This document shows positions 34,138 through 44,480 of a DNA stretch of 64,000 bases, in pieces. The notes under the pieces were generated by a model. It did not search any database. It worked only from the letters and a program-made list of their open reading frames with translations, and was not told where the DNA came from. Source of the DNA: Zygnema cylindricum. Taxonomy: Eukaryota; Streptophyta; Zygnematophyceae; Zygnematales; Zygnemataceae. The stretch is taken from positions 165,237 through 229,236 of the forward strand of contig JBBHKE010003381.1 of NCBI GenBank assembly GCA_037447655.1, read 5' to 3'. The first letter of the stretch is position 1. Every line of letters starts with the position of its first letter. A program made the translations under genes and the position numbers.

Positions 34138-35342
34138 TGCAGGTTGAGGCCGTTAGTCGAGCCGAGATGGCACGGCCGTTCCAAAGTTCACCCAAACCAA
34201 ATTGGTATTGTTCAGCCAATTACATTTCACGTCGAATAAGCGTACTAATTTTATGATGTTCCTAAATTCTACAGATGTGCAAAATAAAGTGTTTATTTTA
34301 CGGTACTGCCGATGGTCGTTTGTAGATTGTTCGTATTTTTTTTTTTACGGTAATGCCAGAAGTCGTTCGTATATTAGTATTTTTTTACGGTACTGCAGCT
34401 GGTCGTCCGTACATACTCGCGGGCGCCAACGTTGCATTACGCCAACGGTACGGCGGTCCGGCGGTCCGTATTGCTGACGATCCCAAGGCAACGTTACATT
34501 TGTGCCAAGTACAGCGATATGTCCTGCTAACAGGCGGCGGCGTAGAATTACGCCTGCCGGCGGCAGCGTAGAATTACGCCAGCCAGCGGCAGCGTATAAT
34601 TACGCCAACTGTCGGCGGCGTAAAATTTCGACATTGAGCGGCAACGTACAATCTCGCCAGCCGGCGGCGACGTAAAATTGGGCCACCCGGCGGCAGCGTA
34701 CAATCACGCCAACTTGCGGCAGCTTAAAATTAAGCCACCAAGCGGCAGCATATAATCACGTCACCGGGCGCAAGCGTGTAATCACGCCACCTAGTGGCAG
34801 CGTAAAATAACGCCAGCCCATAGGCGGCAGCGTAGAATTACGCAAGCTGGCAGGCGACAACGTATAATTGCACCAGCAAGCGGGCAACAACGTAGAATTA
34901 CGCCAGCCGGCGCGCGACAACATATAATTGTGCCACGGTACGGCGGTCTGTACCGCGACGTGCGGCAACGCTACATCGTGCCCGCGGTACGGGCATGTGA
35001 CAGAAAAAAATCGAGACAGACACGGCGCCTATATAAGGTTTTCCCCGAAGGCGAACGCATTTCCTTTATTTATATACGGATATCGTACCCTATAAACGTA
35101 CCGCTTTCTACAAGACCAACAAGATTAGGCGGACGACTAATCCGTACGGCCGTCATCCGGAGGTCACTGGATCAATCCCACTCCTGACCGCTTATCTTTT
35201 GCAGAGGGCTAGGACATCTGCTCCATCAATCTGTCTGTTGGCATAGGCAGAAATCGCTGCTTGCCTATTTTCTTTGACTATGACAAGTATGAGGGTTGTA
35301 GTAAGACCAACGGAATAGGAATATAAAATACCTTTTTCAACA
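34138..35342 (-). repeat. LTR-like segment P containing a minisatellite
   Basis: The right end (TTTTTCAACA at 35342), the core GACTATGACAAGTATGAGGG (about 35277) and a plus-strand B-box-like GGATCAATCCC (35169-35179) follow the plan of a minus-strand clade-2 LTR. The left part does not resemble any other LTR here: it carries three imperfect 40-50-bp repeats with TTTACGGTA (34297-34430) and the minisatellite. The left boundary and a target duplication were not found. Confidence 0.5.
34532..34937. repeat. Minisatellite with 26-bp then 30-bp units
   Basis: Eleven units of exactly 26 bp (34532-34817) are followed by four units of exactly 30 bp (34818-34937). The consensus core is GGCGGCAGCGTAGAATTACG followed by CCAGC. 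The part GCGTANAATTACGC is nearly palindromic. The units differ from each other by several bases, so the array is not recent. The four extra bases of the long units lie before the GGC tract. Confidence 0.92.
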
Positions 35343-35610
35343 CTAGATTATAGGACACGGCTGCCAATTATTCCGGCGGACCATAAGGACCCGGATAAAT
35401 ACCTAGCTGGTCCGTAAATTTTTTGGTACATTCTACTTAGACTCTCTAATGTCTTCCCTAGACTGCCAAGGCAACCATGATTATATCTCTCTCTCTCTCT
35501 TTGTCTTGTCATCAATGACTACAACAAGTATGGAGCTTATAGAGAGAGAGAGAGAGAGAGAGGTAAGAGCCTAGCTGTCTTCTAACCATTTTGTTTTTGT
35601 TAGATAAGTG
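35343..35610 (-). repeat. LTR fragment R (U3 part)
   Basis: A hairpin-like remnant (GGACCAT...GGTCCG, about 35376-35432) corresponds to the T-arm region of other LTRs. Then come GGCAACCATG, a CT tract, the core CATCAATGACTACAACAAGT and a GA tract of about 22 bases (35540-35561). The fragment gives way to pol of element H at about 35611. The exact junction is unclear. Confidence 0.55.
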
Positions 35611-36478
35611 ACCTATGATATACATAAAGAAAAACCAGATATTCCAACAGAAGCAGCAAGAGAGACAAGTGAACAACAAGGTAACTAAGCTGTCACATTT
35701 GAGCAAACCCCAGACTTACTCGGAAGCAATTAATAGTCCCAAACGTAGTAGATGGATGGCAACCATTAATGATAAGATAACTTTAATTATGGAAGCAAAC
35801 ACATGGGTGTTGGTGGATTGTCCTCCAAATAAAAAGTTTTCGTACCATCATGCATATTATGTGCTAATTGACTTTATCGGTTTTTGTTCAAATGAATAGC
35901 GTACTACTATGGATTACACACTTCATAACATGAAGCATAACACGATTCAATGCAACAACAGGAACAACTCACAAACTATTTCAAACGACAAAATTGATTT
36001 ATCGTATGTCGAGTGAATTAAAGTACACTACATATATCTACACTTTTTTTCACCATTTTTATGAACAAATCCCACTTGCAAACAAGAAATTCATTTTTTA
36101 AGAACCTTACACAAACACTTCATGAACTGCCCCTGCTTTTAAACAGAAAAAACCATTTTTTTGTAGTTACAGCTCTACCACGTACATCGTATATAAATAT
36201 AGTTCCAAACGTAGTACATGGACGGCAACCATTAATGATAAGATAGCTTCAATTATTGAAGCAAACATATGGGAGTTGGTGGATTGTCCCTCGAATAAAA
36301 TGTCCATTTAATGCAAGTGCGAATTTAAGTTGAAACTCTATCCGGATTACACTATCGAGCAATACAAGGTAAGATTAGTGGCAAAGGGGTTCACACAGAA
36401 GGAGGGAATCGATTATAAGGAGACTTTCACTCCGGTTGTTAGATTTCCTTTTGTCCGCATTCTACTTAGTCAAGCACC
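35611..36478 (+). pseudogene. Element H pol, first part, with 362-bp insertion
   Basis: It encodes R-Q-V-N-N-K-V-T-K-L-S-H (about 35665), then N-S-P-K-R-S-R-W and W-V-L-V-D-C-P-P-N-K-K. At 35837 it is interrupted by 362 bp copied from 33744-34104, after which about 100 bp of pol are repeated (36199-36300). RT resumes with I-E-Q-Y-K-V-R-L-V-A-K-G-F-T-Q-K-E-G-I-D-Y and ends at R-I-L-L-S-Q-A-P-V-E before the LTR of Q. Confidence 0.8.
35732..36300 (+). repeat. Direct duplication of about 103 bp flanking filler DNA
   Basis: The pol segments 35732-35836 and 36199-36300 are homologous with scattered differences. Between them, 35837-36198 is a close copy of 33744-34104, in the same orientation about 2 kb away. 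This looks like repair of a staggered break with template-copied filler, rather than transposition. Confidence 0.8.
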
Positions 36479-37525
36479 AGTCGAAATTAATGGTTTTAAA
36501 GTATTTTCTAGGTCTGAATAGAAATAAAGAAGCCGAGGCAGTCTACCTCTAACTTCTCTCTCCAACTCTCAAACTTGTCGAAGTCATTGAGAAATTGGAG
36601 AGGAAGCTAGAGCCATGGCTACCTAGGCTATCCTGAGGTTTACGGGAAATTTATATTAGTTAGGGGATTATTTACTAAAAGGTATGTGCCGGCCACAGGA
36701 TTTGATCCTAGTACCTGTCGGCCGTCAGATAGTAGATAGGCGGTAGCCTTAGCCATTAAGTCTAGAAGTAGTATTACGTATTATATAGTACGATAATTAA
36801 TTAAACATTAATTTTTAAGATAAATCATTTAACTATAATTGTTAACGGGATACATAGATCTGGTATGTAAAAGTACGAATTGCGGTACGGATAAGAAATC
36901 AATACCGCGCATAGATTTCGTAAGCGAAACAAATACCGCGCATGTATTTATTATGGCTACGATCAAATGCGAGTTTAATCGGACAGCCGGAATTAGCGCC
37001 GAGATCACGGAAGAAGAATTCGGCGGTTTGTGGGCATCGCCACATCGGATGACACGTGGCGATGTTACATTGGAGCGCGACATCTCCGAGGATTAAAGGA
37101 GCGAATCCGGACATACCACGTATGGACATTTAGGCCATGTCATACAGTGTCCGTACATAAAGTACACCGGCCGCTACACTTTTGCGTACGGAACTGTAAT
37201 CTGAGTGGTTCCTTACATCAGTAGATAGAGTCTGTGAGAGAGATAGGACTTAGAAAAATTAGAAGATAGGACCCTCTCTCCCAGAGAGCTTCTGTACAAA
37301 AGGTCAACTTTGACCCTCCATAACTTACTATTCAGGGGAGCAAATTCAGAGATTCTTTTTGCTATCACCTCAAGGGAGTCTTGCCTTCACAGGGGTGCAG
37401 GTGGTCAAAGTTTTTGTCACCCAGGGTGGCAGTTGTTTTTGGTGAAACACAAAGGGGTCAGGATTATCCTAGAGGCTTCTTGGAAGCTGTCCACTCTGAG
37501 GACTTATGGAGGTCTAAGAGTTTCA
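36479..37525 (+). repeat. 5' LTR of element Q
   Basis: It ends CTAAGAGTTTCA; the start is altered (AGTCGAAATTAATGG where LTR26 has TGTAGAAATTAATGG). The minus-strand B-box-like motif is at 36699-36709. GACACGTGGCG (about 37054) and CTGAGTGGTTCC (about 37201) are G-box and decayed CCAAT-type motifs. The leader ATG is followed by GAG GTC TAA, a stop not present in the 3' LTR. Confidence 0.88.
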
Positions 37526-37540
37526 CGTTATGGGCCCACC
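37526..37540 (+). other. Primer-binding site of element Q
   Basis: CGTTATGGGCCCACC follows the LTR end directly. Fourteen of its fifteen bases pair with the anticodon-arm stretch of plant-type initiator tRNA-Met (from memory). The ATG of the Gag motif M-G-P-P-S-R-V-P at 37530 lies inside it. Confidence 0.8.
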
Positions 37541-39060
37541 CTCTAGGGTACCAATCTTTAATGGAACAGGCTTCATATACTGGGAAAGTATGATGATAGG
37601 AGCTCTATGCGAAAAAAGGTTTTGGGGGATAATGAGTGGACGATTGGGGCGTCCATCAAGTCTTGGAATTCCTCCCGGGTTTGGAGGAAGCACATTCACC
37701 AGGAAGAGGATTCACCTTCAATGGAGTAAACAAAAGAAGGAGAGGTGGTGGACAAAGAAAAGGAGAAGAAGGCGACCACACCAATAAAAACTGGTTCGGC
37801 ATTCATGTCACCTATTCCGAGGAACGAGGAGAATGATACTGAAACCTGGGTCTTCAACAATATGGCGGCAAAACACTTCATCCTACGCCATCTCACTCAA
37901 GGACTTGCATGTCCTCATTTGCAGGTAGAAAAGGCATCCGATCTTTGGATGGCTCTCATAGAGATGTACCGAAGTGGTACGATTCAGCAACAACAGTTGG
38001 CTGATCAGAAAGTTAAGGAGTATGTATACAAAGGGGGAAATATGTTGGATTTTTGCAATGAGCTTGCTACACTCTTCATGGATCTAGAGAGTGCGGGAAA
38101 AGATTTTAGTGAAAAAGAAAAGGTTAACTGTTTACTGATGAAGTTACCTGATGAGTTCGAGAACATAGTCAACCGTGTGCAAGACTTGCCGGACTCAAGG
38201 TGGATATGGAACTCAGTGGTAGGGATGATTCTCGTTCGAGAGAATACAATTGAGATCCGAAGGGGAGGAAAGAGTGGCCAAGCCTTGGCAACAGCGACCA
38301 ATTGGAGGAACAAGGATTCCCGAAAAACCGGTCGGAAACTATGGGGGTAGGAAGCAGAAAAAAACAGGCCGACGAGTTCGAACCAAGGGCTCCCAAAGGT
38401 TTATGTCATTTTTGTAAGAAACCGGGGCACTATATGGCAGAGTGCACTAAGCTAACCGAGCTTCGGTTAAAGGAGGGGCAGACCGGTGGTACCCCGAGAG
38501 GAAAGAAAAAGGCCCTTGTCACACAGGTACTTGAGGCGAAATCCGAGGACGAGGACGATAAGCTCCTTTTGGATGAGGAGTTGGAAGCGAAAAATGAGGT
38601 CGAAATTCCACGAAGGCAGAAATGTGCTTACGGTGGATTGAAAGGTGAAGCAGGTTGGATTGTAGATTCAGGTGCCTCCATGCACATGTGTAAGGATAGG
38701 CACCTGTTCACTAAGATAAGAAAGATTCCCACCGTAGAGATAGAGTACGGGGATGGGAGGATAGTCACCAATACTCTTGTAGGATCGGTAGATCTGAAAG
38801 TGTTAGTAGAAGGAAAGACATACATATTAACATTCTCCGATGTATTGTTTATTCCGGAGCTGAACAAAAACCTTATCTCTACATCTATATTAGATGATAA
38901 GGGTTTTTTCACTAGCAGTAGGGAAGGAGTCTTTACTGCTAGTTTTGAGAAAGATGTCTATTTCATTACTGAGAAAGGTAGCCATGGGGTGTTTAGGCTG
39001 ATCTTAAGTAATGAAATGAAGAAACTTTATTATGTTGGTGTTCATGATATTATGATGTAG
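37530..39060 (+). pseudogene. Element Q gag, protease and pre-integrase
   Basis: Gag starts M-G-P-P-S-R-V-P-I-F-N-G-T-G-F-I-Y-W-E and changes frame near 37750 and again near 38330. The central part has A-K-H-F-I-L-R-H-L-T-Q-G-L-A and L-L-M-K-L-P-D-E-F-E-N-I-V-N-R-V. The knuckle C-H-F-C-K-K-P-G-H-Y-M-A-E-C is at about 38406-38447. The protease motif is intact, W-I-V-D-S-G-A-S-M-H-M-C (about 38660). Pre-integrase follows to a TAG replacing Trp before H-K-R-L-G-H at 39058. Confidence 0.87.
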
Positions 39061-39909
39061 CATAAGAGGCTTGGGCATGTGAATCTAGATAAGTTAAGAG
39101 AGATGAAAAAGATGGGAGTGGTGGAAGGGATTCAGTTCAGTGAGAGTGATGATATAAGTGATTGTAGTGGATGTGCTCAAGGTAAAGCACACAGATTACC
39201 CTTTCCTAAAACAGCCACCTATAACGGAGAAAAAATTATAGATCTAGTACACACAGATATTTGGGGACCGGCTAGAGTGCCCTCACCGGGGGTGAAGAGA
39301 TTTATGATGACTATAACTGATGATTGGTCTCGGTATTCCCGTGTGTATTTTTTGAAAAATAAGTCCGAAGCTCAGGATTTTTTAAGACAATATAAAGCAT
39401 GGAGCGGAAAACTCCATGAAACTCCAATCAAGAGAATAAGGAGTGACAATGGTGGAGAGTATACTTCTAACCAGTTTGAGGATTTTCAGAGGGAAGATGG
39501 GGTCCAACACCAAAAGACAGTTCCAGAAAATTCGGAACAGAATGGGATAGCTGAAAGGTTAAATAGAACACTAAGTGATAGTGCTAGAAGTATGTTGTCA
39601 GATAAAAAGATAGGAAAAAGGTTTTGGGCAGAAGCAATGAACTGTGCTAATTATCTCAAAAATAGAGTTCTTACTTCAGCTATAAAAGATCAAACACCTT
39701 ATGAGAGATGGACAGGCCGGAAACCATACATATCCCACTTAAAGGTTTTCGGCAGTCAAGTATTCAGTTTAGATACAGATTGGTCTAATTGGAAGCTAGA
39801 TCCTTAAAGAAAACCGGGATACTTATTAGGATATGATAAAGATTGTAAAGGATATAGAGTTTATGATCTAAAAAGGGAAGATATAATCTTAGTAAAACAT
39901 CTAGTAGTT
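39061..39909 (+). pseudogene. Element Q integrase
   Basis: The zinc region H-K-R-L-G-H...C-S-G-C is followed by the core: H-T-D-I-W-G-P (first Asp, about 39250), R-S-D-N-G-G-E-Y (second Asp, about 39440) and P-E-N-S-E-Q-N-G-I-A-E-R (Glu, about 39530). One stop at 39808 separates it from the C-terminal G-Y-D-K-D-C-K-G-Y-R-V-Y block. Integrase would insert the DNA copy with a 5-bp stagger. Confidence 0.87.
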
Positions 39910-41866
39910 ATGGATGAAGGAAAGTTTGTGGATCCCTTCAAATATACGAAGTCAGTAAAAATCAGATTTGAGTCAGAAAATTCTGATGACTTTGAGCTTC
40001 CTAACTATCCATGTTTTAGAGACGATGACATTTTTGCAGGTACAAATCAGAGCGTTAAGGACTCGGCTATGGAAACTTCTGTGACAACTCTACCCCAAGC
40101 GGAAGACGTGGTGGAAATTGATTCGGAATCAAGGGATAGGGGAGAAGCCAAGTTTGTTCGAAAGAATCCACGAGAACCATCTATTCCGGCCTCAAATTTT
40201 GAGGGGGGAAGGAGAAGTAGCAAAAGACTGCAAGAAAAACAGGTTAATAACAAGGTAACTAAACTATCTCATCAAGATGAACCTCAAACTTATAGAGAGG
40301 CGATGACTTGTCCAGAAAGAAATCAGTGGAAGACAGCCATCAATGAGGAGATGGCCTCAATTATGGCAGCCGATACTTGGGAGCTGGTGGATTGTCCACC
40401 TAACCAAAAACCAATCGGTTGTAAGTGGGTTTTCAAATTAAAACTGAACCCAGATAACACAATCGAGCGCTACAAGGCCCTACTAGTGGCAAAGGGATTT
40501 ACACAAAAGGAGGGAATTGACTACGAGGAAACCTTTGCCCCGCTGGTCAGATTTCCCTCCGTCCGCATACTTCTCAGTCTGGCAACAGCGGAAGACATGG
40601 AAGTGCACCAGATGGACATCAAAACAACCTTTTTGCATGGAAAATTGGAAGAGGAGATCTTCATGCGACAACCCGAAGGGTTTGTGGAGGAAGGAGAGGA
40701 GAGTAAGGTATGTCGGCTGATTAAATCTCTTTATGGTTTGAAACAGGCGCCTCGACAGTGGAATAAGAAGCTAGATGAGTTTCTTACCGGTCTGGGATAT
40801 ATCCGGATCAGCTCAGATCACTCAATCTATGTTTTCGAAGATGAGGAAGGTTTTATATTTATTGCAATTTATGTTGATGATTTGCTTGTTTTAAGTAAAT
40901 CAATGGAAAAAATTAATAAACTGAAAACCGATCTTAAGGGGAGTTTTGAAATGAAGGATATGGGGGAAGCAAAATATATTTTGGGGATTCAAGAAGATAG
41001 AGACCGAAAAAGAAAAATTATAAGATTGACTAAAAAGAAAGCAATAGGGAACATGCTGGAAAAATTTCAAATGGATAAAGCTAATAGTTGTACAACTCCA
41101 ATGGAGTTGAACAAGGGAAGTGAGGGGAGTGAGGAAGAAAGAGTCATAGTTTTAGACGAGGAATTATCTCCTGAAGAACAGAAGTTCATGCAGACTATTC
41201 CTTACAAACAAGTAGTGGGAAGTCTAATCTATTTTATGAATTCTACCCGGTCGGATTTAGCTGCAGCTGTAGGAGTGCTAAGTAGAAGTCTAAATGCTCC
41301 CACTAAGTGGGATTGGGAGGCAGGTAAGAGAGTCCTTAGATATTTGGTAGGAACTAGGGATCTATGGTTGCATTTGGGTGGGGAGAATACTGACATCACT
41401 ACTTGGAGTGATTCGAGTTATGGTGATGCTCCGATGAGGAGATGCACTTCTAGATATGTATTATATATGGGTGATGGGGCTTGCTGTTGGAGTAGCAAAC
41501 AGCAAAAGGTTATTGCTCAGTCCACCATGGAGGCTGAGTATATGGCCTCTTGCTCTGCTGTAAAAGAATTGATGTGGGTCAAATCTTTCCTTTGGTAATG
41601 CTGGTCATCTTAAGAGTGGTGTTCAGAAAATATTTTGTGATAATCAGGCAGCAATTGCTATTTCTGCCAATCCTAAACATCATTTTAAAGCCAAACATAT
41701 GGACATTAGACTCAACTTTGTTAGAGAGAAAGTAGAAAGCAAAATATTCAGTTTAGAGTACCGACCAGATAGTGAGATGGTAGCAGATATGATGACCAAA
41801 CCTATGCCATCCCCTAAGCTAATTTTCTGCAGGGAGAAGTGTGGTCTGAAATTAAAGATTGACTAG
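39910..41866 (+). pseudogene. Element Q RT and RNase H
   Basis: An open stretch of 562 codons (to 41598) includes an acidic linker, K-L-S-H-Q-D-E-P-Q-T-Y, W-E-L-V-D-C-P-P-N-Q-K, and RT with Y-V-D-D-L-L-V-L-S-K-S (about 40870-40902). RNase H follows with Q-V-V-G-S-L-I-Y-F-M-N-S and C-C-W-S-S-K-Q-Q-K-V-I-A-Q-S. A frameshift at about 41590 moves the last 90 codons (C-D-N-Q-A-A-I ... M-V-A-D-M-M-T-K-P) to another frame, ending near 41865. Otherwise the catalytic residues are in place. Confidence 0.88.
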
Positions 41867-41879
41867 AAAATAAGGGGAG

Positions 41880-42924
41880 TGTAGAATTAATGGTTTTAAA
41901 GTATTTTTTAGGTTTGAATAGAAATAAAGAAGCCGAGGCAGTCTACCTCTAACTTCTCTCTCCAACTCTCAAACTTGTCGCAGTCACTGAGAAATTGGAG
42001 AGGAAGCTAGAGCCATGGCTACCTAGGCTATTCGAGGTTTACACGAAATTAATATTAGTTAGGGGATTAATTACTAAAAGGTATGTGCCGGCAACAGGAT
42101 TTGATCCTAGTACCTGCCGGCTGACAGATAGTAGATAGCCGGTAGCCTTAGCCGTAAAGTCTAGAAGTAGTATTATGTATTATATAGTACGATAATTAAT
42201 TAAACATAAATTCGTAGGATAAATCATTTAACTATAATTGTTAACGGGATACATAGATCTGGTATGTAAAAGTACGAATTGCTGTACGGATAAGAAATCA
42301 ATAGCGCGCATAGATTTCGTAAGCGAAACAAATACCGCGGAAGTATTAATTACGGCTACGATCAAATGCGAGTTTAATCGGACGGCCGGAATTAGAGCCA
42401 AGATCACGGAAGAAGAATTCGAGGATTTGTGGGCATCGCCACATCGAATGACACGTGGCGATGTTACATTGGAGCGCAGCATCTCCGAGGATTAAAGGAG
42501 CGAATCCGGACATACCACGTGTGGACATTTAGGCCATGTCATACAGTGTCCGTACATAACGTACACCGGCCGCTGTACTTTTGCGTACGAAACTGTAATC
42601 TGATTGGTTTTGTTCATCAGTAGATAGAGTTTGTGAGAGAGATAGGATTTAGAAAAATTAGAAGATAGGACCCTCTCTCCCAGAGAGCTTCTGTACAAAA
42701 GGTCAACTTTGACCCTCCATAACTTACTGCTCAAGGGAGCAAATTCAGAGATTCTTTTTGCTATCGACTCAAAAGAGTCTTGCCTTCAAAGGGGTGCAGG
42801 TGGTCAGAGTTTTTGCCTGCCACGGTGGCAGTTCTTTTTGGTGAAACACAAAGGGGTCAAGATTATCCTAGAGGCTTCTTGGAAGCTGTCCACTCTGAGG
42901 ACTTATGGAGGTCTCAGAGTTTCA
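41880..42924 (+). repeat. 3' LTR of element Q
   Basis: It is 1045 bp, TGTAGAATTAATGG to CAGAGTTTCA, highly similar to 36479-37525. The minus-strand B-box-like motif is at 42107-42117. It is followed by ATGGA, which starts the M-E-V-H segment of element H RT. Confidence 0.9.
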
Positions 42925-43476
42925 ATGGAAGTGCACTAGATGGACATCAGAGACATTTTCTTACACGAAAAATTAGAAGAAGAGATCTTCATGCAATAGC
43001 CAAAAAGATTTGTGGAAAAAGGAGAAGAAAGTAAGGTGTGCAGATTTACTAAAGTCTCTTTATGAACTAAAGCAAGCTCCACACTAATTTAACAAGAAGC
43101 TCGACCAATTTTTGACGAGTTTGGGATATATCCGAATCAGTTCAGATCATTCTATTTATCCATTTGAGGATGAGGAAGGCATAATTTTCATTGCCATAGA
43201 TGTTGATGATTTGTTTGTTTTGAGTAAATCAATAGAGATTATTAATGGATTGAAAAAGGATCTAAAAGGTAGATTTGAAATGAAAGACTTGAGGGAGGCA
43301 AAGTATATTTTGGGAATATAGTGGAGAGGGAAAGAGAGAAAAAAGCAATTAGACTAACTCAAAAGGAAGCAATTGGAAATATGCTTGAAAATTTTCAAAT
43401 GGATAAAACAAATAGTTGTAAAACTCGAATAGACTTAAAGAAGGGAAATGAGGGGAGCTTAGAAGAGGGAGTCTTG
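42925..43476 (+). pseudogene. Element H RT, second part
   Basis: It starts at M-E-V-H-x-M-D-I and continues through F-L-H-E-K-L-E-E-E-I-F-M and D-H-S-I-Y-P-F-E-D-E-E-G. The catalytic site reads I-D-V-D-D-L-F-V-L-S-K-S at about 43196-43230, so the usual Tyr of Y-V-D-D is Asp. The frame changes several times. It ends at S-L-E-E-G-V-L, where solo LTR G2 begins after TSD TCTTG (43472-43476). Confidence 0.82.
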
Positions 43477-43494
43477 TGTTATTTTGAAAGTTTG

Positions 43495-44480
43495 TGCAAC
43501 TCTGAGACCTCCATTGGTACTAAAAGCATGCAGCTTACTAGAAGCTTCTAGGATGACCTCAACCCCGTGTGTTTGTACAAGTATAGCTGACACCCAGACA
43601 ATAAACAGACTGACCAAAGTGCACCCCTAGAAAGAGTTGACTCCCTTGAGAGTGCCGCAAAAAAAATCCTTGAATTTGCTCCCATGAGCAGTAAATTATC
43701 TATGGTCAAAGATGACATTTTATACAAAAGCTCTCTGGGAGAGAGGCGGCTACCTCTAATTTCCTAAGTTCTAAACCCCTCTCTAAACCCTCTACTACTG
43801 ATGTACAAAGCCAATCAATTAAGTGTATAGTATAGACAGGTACTTTGTCCGTAGTACTTTCTGTACGGCCATTGTACGACATGGCCAAAAAGACGACTTC
43901 TGTCATATCCGGGTTCGCCATAGTATGTCCCGGAGATGCCGTCATCCAATGTCATGCTGCCACGTGTCACCCGGTGTGGCTATGACCTCAAACCGCCAAA
44001 TAGATCATTCAGCGATGCCAGCTTCTTTCTCCTTTGTTGGATTGATTTCGGCCTTAATTTATAGTCATTTAAATTACAAACAGTACTTTTAAGTGTAATT
44101 CTATTTAACTGTGTCTGTGTGATTGTGGTCCGTTTGTCAGTTAACTGAACTTCTGTATTTTGTTATCTTTAAGTAGCTATCGTACCCTATATACTTCAGC
44201 ACTGGTCTTAGACTACAGGTTAAGACTATCGGCTAGATTAACGGATGGTAGGTACCGGGATCAAATCTTGGGTCCGTTAATCCTTTTGGTAAGTTTACCC
44301 ATGATCTGCCTTCTGACAAGAAGGAGCATTAGCAGCCATGGCTCTAGCTTCCTCTCCAGCCTTCAACGACTACGACAAGTATGAGGGCTAGAGAGAGAAG
44401 TTAGAAGAAGGCTGCCTCTGCTTTTTCCTGCTCCTATTTAACTTAATTAAATAACCTAGAAAATACCTTTAATTTCAACA
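43495..44480 (-). repeat. 3' LTR of element C
   Basis: It is 986 bp, TGCAACTCTG to TTTCAACA, closely similar to 59900-60867. It contains CCACGTGTCACCCGG near 43961. The tRNA-like hairpin includes B-box-like GGATCAAATCT (44258-44268) inside an outer stem GATTAACGGA/TCCGTTAATC. CTTCAACGACTACGACAAGT plus a GA tract lies near 44360-44400. Confidence 0.9.

Larger units (their letters stand above)
36479..42924 (+). mobile_element. Element Q, near-complete Ty1/copia (clade 2)
   Basis: The 5' LTR is at 36479-37525 and the 3' LTR at 41880-42924. Gag-pol lies between, with a primer-binding site (37526-37540) and purine tract AAAATAAGGGGAG (41867-41879). It is inserted in the RT of element H. The first bases of the 5' LTR and the left target duplication are missing. 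This is the best-preserved clade-2 pol in the window: one open stretch of 562 codons covers RT and most of RNase H. Confidence 0.9.

Noticed and set aside
34418-34990. CRISPR array or coding repeat
   Set aside because: The units are directly adjacent without unique spacers, vary between units, and the context is eukaryotic transposons.
35490-35561. CT/GA tract as a simple microsatellite only
   Set aside because: The tracts bracket a conserved core seen in other LTRs, so they are treated as part of LTR U3.
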